The notes under the pieces were generated by a model. That model was not told the origin of the DNA and did no database searches. It saw nothing but the letters and a program-made list of their open reading frames with translations. A DNA stretch of 64,000 nt from Myrica gale (taxonomy: Eukaryota > Streptophyta > Magnoliopsida > Fagales > Myricaceae): assembly GCA_963930655.1 (NCBI GenBank), contig OZ005617.1, positions 6,698,501 to 6,762,500 of the forward strand, written 5' to 3'. The translations under genes were made by a program, and so were the position numbers. The first letter of the stretch is position 1, and each line of letters begins with the position of its first letter. Below, one piece after another: positions 55,106 to 64,000 of the stretch.

Positions 55106-57015
55106 TTAGGTATTAGTGGCCCTAGTATAAATCTACTGACTGGCATGAGCCGAGATCATTCTAATCGAGCCCCTTGCCATCAAATCCTTAATAGCTCTGC
55201 GTGCTAGAGATCCAATAATCTGAAAATTGCAAGACCAGGAAAAAAAAACGAAGAATCAATAATCAATTAATTTGAAGGTACAAGGCAAGGATTATGCCTA
55301 CTCTGAAGCAGTTCAAACTCTTGCGAAAGTTTCTACGTCTGTGTGCAGATCACGTCAACCAGAAGTGACATTTAGCTGAAATACATGATTAGGCTTCCAC
55401 TTATTATAACATATGGCCTACTGACAATGATGCCTTTTGAAGAATTCTCCGTTCACTTCACTCATTCTTTTCCAAGAACCAAAGGAGGACATTTAACCAA
55501 TTCCATAACAATTTTTATTCTCCAATATTGCAACTTCTAATTAGAATACTAGTACATAAGCATGCAACCTCTAATGTCATTCATGTCAAAACCAATACTA
55601 ATAAAACAATAAAGCTGGTCCAGATTGAGGCAGATTAAACTAGGCAAATAATAAAACTAATCCCTTGAAATGTACTCCTCACGAGGAAAGGGAAGGCATA
55701 GGATTATTATTCAGAAAAATTAGACTTGAACACTCGGATGCTTCAATTTTCCTTCTACGAGAAAAGGATGATCCACCAAAAGATGACAAACCAAGAGAAA
55801 GTTTTTTACGTATACATTTGTGCATTGATATGCTCCAACTTCTTAAAAATAATTTGGAAAATACAGAGTCCTCACACGTGTTTGCATAGTGATGAACTAG
55901 GTAAATCCAACGCAAAGGAGACAGGTGTCTTTAAAAGCCTTGACCCCAAGAGAGTGCATATAGTTTCACTAATCAATGAGAACAAGTACGAGCAACTCTG
56001 ATGACATTTCAATGCAGCAACTTGAGAAAACAAAGACCAATCAAGATATCATACTAAAGCTTGATATACCCATCATAATTGCAATGTAAGATACCTAGCA
56101 ATGGAACATATAAGCAGAACAGAAATATTGAAATTACCCTCAAACGATCAGACAAGACTGATGGTGTGATAAGTTTGTACTTGGGAGCTTCGCTAAGAAG
56201 CTTGTCATAAGTCGCCTGATCAAACAGAACCATGTTGTTCACCTTCTCCTTTTGCTTGCCCTTGCTTCATTTCTACAATTACCAAAACTACACAATCTGA
56301 GAGACTACACAGAAACCTCAACAAAATTAAACATAGAATTGAAATCAACTAAGATAATATTTTTGATAAGTAACTAAGATAAGATAATATAATCAGGCAA
56401 TCCCGAACTCAAAACTGAGCCTGGATTGCCAAGCATTCAAAAATTCATACACACCACGTCTAAATAATACCTAAGACGAAGATTACTTACTCTTATCAAC
56501 AGAAGCAATTTAAACCAACAAAACGAGACAGATACCTCGATAATGAAGAAAGTTATCTAATAACAAAAGGTGCAACATTTAAGAGAACTGATAATATGCA
56601 TTACATGAGTCAAATTCACGCCAATGGACCATCAAAACAACATTATAGCCATTCAATTGCCATAAATTCTAGACGAGCACTCCTAAGAAGCTAAACGCAA
56701 TCCTAAACCTAAGCTTACCTTCTTCTTCTGCTTGCCTCCGCCAGACTTAGCGAGCTTTGAGGACGGAGAAGGAGCCTTCTCCTTCTTGGGCGCCTACAAT
56801 AAACAAACGTGAAAAAGGAAATTCAATTTCAGAACAAAATTAGAAGGGGAAAAATATAGCCAGATCCATGATGAGCTCAGGTTGGACTTTTTTACCATGA
56901 GATCTTGGATTTTGATTTCGAGGACCAAGTAGGAGAAGCCAATTCCAGAGAGAAACTAGAGCCGTGCTGTAAGTAAGAGATAACTTGGCCGAAGAGAGCT
57001 AGGGTTTTGGAAGGA
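55106..57015 (-). pseudogene. RPS25: 40S ribosomal protein S25 gene with two nonsense codons
   Basis: Minus strand, four exons with canonical splice sites: ATG alone at 56898-56896 ending exon 1; exon 2 56793-56719 (APKKEKAPSPSSKLAKSGGG); exon 3 56272-56138 ([20 protein letters not shown], then [15 protein letters not shown]); exon 4 55219-55106 ([21 protein letters not shown], then IYTRATNT and the normal TAA). The second codon of exon 3 is TGA (56269-56267) where the family has Trp in KWSKGK, and a TAG (55135-55133) replaces a Gln near the end. Both are single transitions. Exon lengths and phases are perfect and other changes few (IIGS for INGS, RGS for RGL), so the loss is recent. S25 normally sits on the 40S subunit and supports IRES-type initiation. 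Alternatively the reference carries base errors. Confidence 0.88.
56996..57015 (-). promoter_or_regulatory. telo-box and pyrimidine-rich start region of the S25 gene
   Basis: On the minus strand AAACCCTA (57007-57000) is followed at once by GCTCTCTTC, the telo-box plus pyrimidine-rich start arrangement common to plant ribosomal protein promoters. Its survival shows that this is a duplicated gene, not a processed copy. Confidence 0.7.
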
Positions 57016-57701
57016 AAAGGAAAGGAGGATGTTTGGATAATAGGTCCCAGGAGCGGAATTTCTAGGATAATTGTATTCCCACACTTTTCATTTAAATGAA
57101 CATTCAGAAGAAGTAACTTGATTGGTACGGCCCTCGGTTTAATCTTTTATATCTTATCAAGTTTTGGGGTCATGGACGAGGTTCAAACCAGCAAACTACT
57201 CCGACTACCCAGCCACCGCAAGACCAGCACTAAGCAATGACATTTCAAATACAATAGCCAAACTATCCACTTGAATGACTGAAGAATTCTCACCCCAGTA
57301 AGGGCAGAACTCTTTGCCCAAATAAATATTTCTAAACTCTATAATTCTACTCTGACATTGTAGCATGATTTTGGATAAGTATACGGATGATCCCCCAAAT
57401 ATTCACATAGCTCGTACATCGCCCTCTTATTTTGTTCCATACATCCCAGCCCCGAGCAATCCCACCACATTCTCCAACAACCAATGCGTTTGTCAAAGTC
57501 TCGCTCATACTTCAAGTTTCGATCACAGAAACTCTATTTCAGCCCAAGAAAAATTTGGAATCACTCTACAATTCCTAACAGAACGGTTTCTTACTATTGA
57601 ACTTTTATCGTAGTATCCAAGAAGCTTCGAACCAAACTCAAACAAAACAAAAGAACTTCATAATAAAACTTAACAAAAGCAGAGAGGAGGAGCAAATAAA
57701 C
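57016..57701. other. no gene recognised
   Basis: The plus-strand ORF at 57365-57613 (82 codons) is open but shows no recognised family; it may be chance or intron 1 of the VPS13-like fragment. Confidence 0.35.
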
Positions 57702-57798
57702 CTTGCCAGACGCTGATCTTGAGTGCCTCTTTGTTGAGGCCCCTCACGTAATCCCCAAGGTACCTCTGCAACAAATTCGCTACTTGATCCTCCAACAT
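57702..57798 (-). pseudogene. first exon of a VPS13-like (chorein) gene
   Basis: Minus-strand ATG at 57798 opens MLEDQVANLLQRYLGDYVRG, then LNKEALKISVWQ, and reaches a phase-1 GT donor at 57701. This is the highly conserved N terminus of VPS13 proteins, bridge-like lipid-transfer proteins at membrane contact sites. The next exon was not found in the 3 kb downstream, which is occupied by the S25 pseudogene in the same orientation. Either intron 1 is very long or only exon 1 was duplicated here. The latter is favoured because VPS13 genes are huge and nothing else is visible. Confidence 0.75.
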
Positions 57799-57963
57799 CT
57801 TCTCTTCCTCTTCCTTTCTTCACAATCCGATCAGATTCTCATAACGCGAAACAAAAAAAACCACAATTGAACAGAACTGCCGACTTCAGAAACCGCGAGT
57901 TTGAAGAATTCTCTATGCATTCGAGAGTGACGCATCGAAAAGATTCGCAGCTTCGAGGCCACG

Positions 57964-58435
57964 TCTAGTTAGCCAATAAGCCCCTCGAGACCCATTTTTG
58001 TGGTCTGCCGACATGCCGAGGGTCTAACCCGTAAGCCGATACATGCCAGGTGCAGTTTGAAGTCACGTGATGTGCACGTGAGTCCTTGTGCATGCAACCT
58101 TACTTAAGTGGTTGTTTGTTTCCAAAAATTTTGGGAATATTTTTAATGTTGAAGCTTATTGGGGTTTGTGTAAAATTTAGAAATTTTAAAATATGTTTGT
58201 CTAGTTAGCCAATAAGCCCCTCGAGACCCATTTTTGTGGTCTGCCGACATGCCGAGGGTCTAACCCGTAAGCCGATACATGCCAGGTGCAGTTTGAAGTC
58301 ACGTGATGTGCACGTGAGTCCTTGTGCATGCAACCTTACTTAAGTGGTTGTTTGTTTCCCAAAATTTTGGGAATATTTTTAATGTTGAAGCTTATTGGGG
58401 TTTGTGTAAAATTTAGAAATTTTAAAATATGTTTG
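57964..58435. repeat. 236-bp tandem duplication, near-identical
   Basis: TCTAGTTAGCCAATAAGCCC starts at 57964 and again at 58200. Copies differ by about one or two bases (CCAAAAATTTT against CCCAAAATTTT near 58120 and 58356). The unit includes the first ~95 bp of a MITE. Confidence 0.95.
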
Positions 58436-58484
58436 TCTGGTTGGAATTTTTGGGGTCCCAAATTTTTGGGCAAACAAACATGCC
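58346..58484. mobile_element. hAT-like MITE (complete), with a partial copy at 58110-58199
   Basis: GGTTGTTTGTTTCCCAAAAT at the left and, reversed, GGCATGTTTGTTTGCCCAAA at the right. Flanking CTTAAGT at 58339-58345 and 58485-58491. Same family as 41490-41652 and 53179-53346. Confidence 0.75.
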
Positions 58485-58491
58485 CTTAAGT

Positions 58492-61400
58492 GGCGACTTT
58501 TTAGTATGAGTGGCAGTGGAGGAGCTTGCAGCACAGAATGTAGAGATTTTTCGGGATCGGATTTTGAGGCCAGGTCAAAAAATTGGAAAGCTATATATCC
58601 TCCACTATACGCCTAGGGTTCACTTTTTTTTAGGATTTACATCATACTTTTTATATTTACAATCTCAATATCACGAAAATACGCATTTCAATACAACTCA
58701 ACATTACTTTTTTTACACACATAAATACAATTCAACAATTTTTGCACGCATACTAATATCACTCTAAAATCACCTAAATATTCACAATTCTATTAGAATC
58801 CTATAATTTTACTCCAAACGAATATCCCCTAGTTTCGATCTCCTTTCCCTTTCGTCTGCTATTTCTACACCATCCTGTAAGGATTATAGGTTGATGATTT
58901 TAAACTTGTAATTTTTTAATGCGGTAAAATTATCATTTTACTAAACTAAAATTATCATATTCTGTCCAAACTAACCGAGGATGTTCCAAAGTATATAAGG
59001 GTGCAGTCCATGAACAAAATGTCATGAAATTAATAATTTGAAGTGCAATGTATCAGTACCCAATAGATAGTGGGCAAAAAGTGTATTTTTTCAACGAAAA
59101 ATAATAATTACAAGTTGGTTGTGTGCCAAAATAGTGAGCAAGCAAGTATATTAGAGTCTCTAATTTGTTGTGATTTGTTGTCTGAATGGGATCATCTAAT
59201 GCAAAAGATAAGACAAAATAAAACTGCCGCACACAACGGCTGCAACCATTGCTAGAGGAGGATGGACGTGACGCCCATTCAGCTTCCCAAGATGAGGGAT
59301 TGTGCAAGCATCAAATGAAAGCACAGAGGAGGGTAGCCATCAGGACTTCAGGTGGAAGCGCACGTGACAGCTTATGTGCCGACAAAATGGAGAGGTCTAT
59401 AGCTGAAATTTTAGACTAGGGACTGCTGAGGCTTTTCTTAAGATGAATGATCACCAAAAAAAACCCGAGTCTATGGAAAACGACCAAAGAGATCTTCGTT
59501 TTGAATAAAAATTGTAGGATTTTAGAAGAGTTGTGAATATTTATGTTTAATAGTATTTTATTAGTATTTGTGTAAAATTGAGAGAGAAATGATTTGATAT
59601 AATTGTTTAATAAAAAGTATTGAAGTTATGTGAAAAAATATAGAAAGAAAATTTATATTAAATAAAAAATAAAAAGTTGTGGGAGATTGTGTAAAATATA
59701 TTGGTGTTATATTTGAATTTTGAATATGTTCGGTGGTAGTTTTGTGAATGTATTTGAATCCTGAAAAAATTTAAAAAACCAACATGACCTAAGTCTCCTC
59801 CAGATCAAAAACCTCCTAAAAGTGAGCAGAAAGTGAAGGAAACCTACATATCAGGGTCAGGAGTGTCCTGGCGAGTGGAAAATGGCGGATGGGAGGGTGC
59901 CAAAGCTCCTCCTGCCACCTAAGGCATTAGGCTAGTAGCACGAGGAGGGGTTGATACTTGGGAGGAGAAATATCATTTTTTGAGAGATACATAATTTTCA
60001 CGTACTTTTTTGTTTTTAACATAATTTTCCCTTACTTTCTAAAAGAAGAGTCCAAAGCTCATGCAAAAAACTTTTATAAGTAGCAAATCCATTTTCTGAC
60101 TTTTTGCATTAATCCAAGGAGCTGAATAGAATAAAGAAACCTTATACTCCCATCATCTTTCTTTTATGTTACCGGATCGATGTCCATATCATGAAGGATT
60201 AAAATATGGTATCTGGTGGAATAATATATGGTCGGCCAAATATTATAAAGAGTTTAGGCCCCACCTCTACTACATATTCGAAAAAGATCTAGTCTTTAAC
60301 TTATCATCAATTGAATAGAGATAAGATATCTCTCTTATCTGATAAGGGAGACCTACTTTCATATCCCTAACTAAGAGTCCTAACTACCCGAATAGTTCAT
60401 TCATAGTAAGATTGCACCTCTCCGAGCCTATAAAGGACAAGGTATACACCTCCAATTCTTAGATTCAGATTACTAGCTCTCATATCATTATTTTATAATC
60501 TCTCTGACTTAAGCATCAGAGGCTCCCCTCCGCCACCCCAATTTTTTTTACAGATTCGAGCATTGGATTCTACTACATATTCGATCGTTCTATTACTTGG
60601 TGATTTTTGGCATCATGATCAGTATCGTTGTAGGATATAGTTAAAAACTTGATCAATCGCCATATTTATTCTTTGTAGATGGTTCACTTAATAAACATAT
60701 AATTAAATAAAGCTAGAAGACGGTGAAGCAAAATATTAATACTTAGGTACGTGTGATAATATTTGGTAGTGCATAAAATTTGAACCATGAAACTAAGATA
60801 ATATTTTATATTTTTAGAATTTTATTACAAAATTCATTGTGTTTGATTTGATGTATAATGCATGACTGTGGATTTTTACATGTACTCTAACATCATTTAA
60901 ACTCTAGTCAAATAAATTGTGCAATAATAAATAGGAACTTAAAATTGTTAAGTGAGTACTATTTTAGTGGCCTTGCCCGTATAGAAGTTCTCTTAATTAC
61001 CTAAAAAGAATATTAAATAAATTAAATAAGAAGTTCTCTTAATTAGTGGCCTTGCCGTATAGAAGTTCTCTTATCACTTGTCTATATATACCCATTGAAA
61101 TAAATTATAAGTCATATCTTAAATACTTCCCTACAAGCCGTAAGACATTATATTTTATGTGCATATCCATATTTATTCTTTGCGTAATAATGTTAAAATG
61201 AAACTTCAAATAATATAACGATTTAGAATATATAACTTGTATCCAGAAAAAAAACCTCGTACTGCTCGATGTATATATCAGGCTGTACTTATTCTCCTTT
61301 TTTTTCTTTGGTAATTTAGGGAAACTGGGAAAAGGGGAAGACAATCACGTCGGGTATAGGCGTAAGACAAACAAGTAGACGTACATTCACGTCGGGTGTA

Positions 61401-61581
61401 GGCATAAGATAAATTTGTAGACTTATAAGTTGACACTCCTCCTTCAAAGAATAGACCATTTTGAAGGATGTGTGGGTTGACCGCTGTACTTATTCTCCTT
61501 TAACTTCTGTAAAATCTGGTAAAGTAAACAAAAACAAAATAAGTAAAAGATAACTTGGTTGTGACACAAGGCCCGAGTTGT
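58492..61581. other. no gene recognised; possible solo LTR
   Basis: 58960-59090 resembles half of the palindromic MITE family of 19926-20325. 59500-59760 is low-complexity AT. Around 60130-60560 there is an LTR-like order: AGTCCTAACTACCCGAATAG, GAGCCTATAAAGGACAAGG (TATA-like), then CTCTGACTTAAGCATCAGAG and CCCCTCCGCCACCCC, similar in style to R-U5 regions of plant Ty3 elements. Ends and a partner LTR were not found. 60950-61080 has a short direct duplication (AGAAGTTCTCTTAATTA). Confidence 0.4.
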
Positions 61582-62311
61582 CACTACAACAAATTTATTA
61601 TTTTGGGACGAAAAATTCTATCCCAAAAAATAAAGATTCTGACAAATTGGGTCTGTCCCAATATTTACTTCCCAAAAGAATTTTTGGGACGGCAAGTAAT
61701 TGTGTCCAAAAACGTAGTTTTTTTGGAAGGATTTTTTTTTGTTCCCGAAAGAATGTACTTTTTCGTCTAAAAAACTATTCTCCATCACATCAAATAGGTA
61801 GGATGCATCATATTTTTTTTTACAAACGGAATGGAGAGTCTATCCCAAAAAATTCCTTTCGAACAAACATGGTAACATTTGGACTAGGTCTGCGTCGGGC
61901 CGATATATTTTAAAACACGCGGTGTTAAAATAGTTCGAACAGACATCCAAATAGTAAAAATTAAAACGCAGAGTTTAGATGCCATTCGAACAGCCAAAAA
62001 TCGCGTCCAAACGGTATATCTAACTAATATGCGCCCGAACGGTAGTAGTCTCGTTCGAACATTGTAAAACCGACATATACAGACATATGTCCATCACACA
62101 TTTGTCCCCAAGAAATCGATATTTTTTTCGAACAAAAATTTATGTAAAAAAAATCTTAGCTAAAATTAAAATATAGTTTTGGAACGGGTTTCTTTTTTGT
62201 CCCCAAAAATTAATTAGCCACATCTTTTAGGATGAATCACAAAATTTGTCTCCAAAGAGTAGTTTTTGGGACCAAAACGTCTGACCCAAAAAGCACAAAT
62301 TTGTTGTAGGG
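61582..62311. mobile_element. 730-bp CACTA-like non-autonomous element
   Basis: Left end CACTACAACAAATTTATTAT; reversed right end CCCTACAACAAATTTGTGCT (13 of the first 14 match). Inner TTTTGGGAC / GTCCCAAA-type motifs repeat at both ends. The middle has GTTCGAAC-like motifs (CGTTCGAACATTGTAAAACC). The 3-bp flanks TGT and CGT are close but not identical. No ORF of note. Confidence 0.75.
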
Positions 62312-64000
62312 CGTTGTCAAGAGAGTCATTCGACTGTGGGATAGACTACGAAGCAAAATTTAGCTTTTTTTTTTAAAGAACCCTCTTGTAGAAGATTTAA
62401 AGAGATAACTCTTACTGAATATATATAAATAGAGGACTATGGAGAAAATTTAAAGTAATATTCTTATTAATTAATTCAATATAATAAAAAATAAGCTTTA
62501 AAAACAACAACGTAATAAAATTAAATCTATGAGATAACAACTAATTTTAAAGGCCAAAGACAAAATTGCGGTACTGAAAATAAATAAAAGGAGGTGTTGC
62601 CTCAGTCGAAGTATCAAACCCTAATAGATCATGCCTAAAGGAGGTGTTTACTTCCACGATCACATCTTCACCCTCATGCGCACGAAAGATGGAGTCATTT
62701 TGCTCCTTTTTATGGCAAATTATCATAAATATTGTTCCAATTGGGTGAGTAATTTTGGATTACTCAAATAAAGCTTTGTTTGTTTCAATGTTTGTGAATA
62801 AGTTAATGCACTGCCCAGGAATGTGTCTTCATTAAATAATAATAATAATAAAGCAATGCACGTGAAGGCTATTTTTGTTGCAACCCATACCCTTTTTTCC
62901 TGTTAAAGACATTTTGCCCTCCTTATCTTTGAGGTCATTTACACTTTGCACCTCGACGTATTATTTTTGAGACATTGGACCCCTTAACTTATAGATTTTT
63001 GCAATGTGAACCCCGTACCCAATTTGGCCATCTAAATTGACGGATTCCGCCAACACGTGTGTGTCATGTGACTGACCCCTATGTGAGATTACAGAATTAA
63101 ATGGACAAAAATAGCTTCAGAATGGAAAAAAATACCCCCAGTCAAAATATGCTTTTCACTTAGGGCCCTCCAGAACATTCGACAAAATCACTCCATTTTC
63201 TTTCTTTCCCTAACCGACCAAATTGTCTCGACTTTCTCCACACTCTTTCTTGCCGAACCCAGCAATCTTTCCTCCCAAACCCAAAAATATTTCGTCCCGA
63301 AGCCGAGCATAGCTCAGAAATCTCACGTATTGAAGTGTCGTTCTTGCCCTAATTGACGAGCAGCAAAAGATCCACGAAAAGGATAGGCTACAAACCCACG
63401 AAAAGGTTGACGTCATGTGATTGTTTTATTACAAGTGTATATACTACGCCAGTGTTGTAGCAAAATTTTCGATAGTGCTGGGTAGGTTTCATTCTTTTGA
63501 TTTTGGGAGGCAAAGTGTATGAAGCGTGGGAAGCCACTGTTTTTAATTGAATCAAATTTTTCCCATTGTTTTGTTCTTTTAATGTAGGAAGCATGACAAG
63601 CCAATGATTGCATCTCTCCGCACCTCCTCCTTTCATAGTTAGAAAAGGATACATACCCACGAAAAGAATAGGCAGACCCACGAAAAGGATAGGTAGAAAA
63701 TCTTTGCAATTTTTTCAAAAGGTGCATACCCGAGAAACCGAATATGATATTCAAACCATTTGTTCCTTGTTCCATCAGTTTCAATTATGTTTCCTAGTTA
63801 GAATCGGTGTCTGAGTTAGGGTTTTTTCAAGAACCTCTGTGAATGAAAGTTTTTGCATACACTGCATGTTTTGTAGTTTTATTTAGGTTGATGCATATTG
63901 TATTGCATGGGTCCCGGTTGTTGGTTGGATTTTATGAGAGCATGTAATGTCCTATAAAGTGGTCCTCTATTAGGACATCTCTGTTGGTGTGTGCATGTGG
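62312..64000. other. no gene recognised
   Basis: Contains a TTTACACTTTGCACC-type MITE fragment (62890-63010). A CCACGAAAAGGATAGG motif occurs near 63372 and 63678 with variants at 63397 and 63657; two further short overlapping ORFs on the minus strand (63388-63784) run through them but show no family. 63180-63360 has the look of a 5' UTR, without proof. Confidence 0.4.

Noticed and set aside
63388-63784. Two overlapping minus-strand ORFs of 97 and 123 codons
   Set aside because: They run through short CCACGAAAAGGATAGG-type repeats, have atypical composition and match no recognised family.

Overview
This window looks like a chromosome segment from a flowering plant, probably a eudicot. It is AT-rich and contains intron-split genes, coiled-coil NBS-LRR (CNL) resistance genes, Ty1/copia, CACTA, hAT and Mutator-type elements, and an endogenous caulimovirid-like pararetrovirus. 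Species cannot be read from the sequence. The apparently intact cellular gene is a single-exon CNL gene at 28697-31510. Every other recognised host gene is broken or partial.

Layout. 0-6 kb: two hAT transposase tails flank, in inverted orientation, a 3.77-kb CACTA element (1464-5233, GTA target duplication) packed with roughly 45-50 copies of a CGATCGATCG-type motif. 6-9.4 kb: a decayed copia element (integrase and reverse transcriptase pieces, minus strand) split by a tandemly duplicated non-coding block that carries a 167-bp inverted-repeat element. 9.4-13.3 kb: mostly unassigned, with hairpins, unrecognised exon-like pieces and a CACTA transposase relic that ends abruptly where a pararetrovirus begins. 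13.3-17.4 kb: the 3' half of a caulimovirid-like genome (protease tail, reverse transcriptase, RNase H; an overlapping second ORF with three stops; a promoter with TGACGTCA and a TATA box).

17.5-54.2 kb is a decayed CNL cluster. There is a 3'-end relic (17.56-17.85 kb), the intact gene (28.7-31.5 kb), a second gene killed by one GAA-to-TAA change (47.85-50.65 kb), and extra copies of the NLR upstream region near 18.7, 37.9/39.4 and 41.3 kb. The two long genes share about 3.4 kb of downstream sequence, so the unit duplicated as a block. Between the upstream promoter of the second gene and its TATA box lies a 6.1-kb Mutator-like element with ~300-bp inverted ends. It holds a broken PERK receptor-kinase gene and, nested inside it, a hAT element carrying a PPR-gene fragment. 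Two copies of another hAT family sit next to NLR upstream regions with different target duplications. A truncated LHW-like bHLH gene lies at 24.2-25.3 kb.

54-64 kb: a ribosomal protein S25 gene with all introns and a telo-box promoter but two in-frame stops, one first exon of a VPS13-like gene, a very young 236-bp tandem duplication, and more small transposons. The last 5 kb has no recognisable gene.

Overall, this is a resistance-gene cluster being duplicated and then dismantled by transposons, with transposons also capturing host exons. Insertion claims rest on paired target duplications, inverted ends, or comparison of duplicated copies. Function claims rest on recognising protein families by eye.
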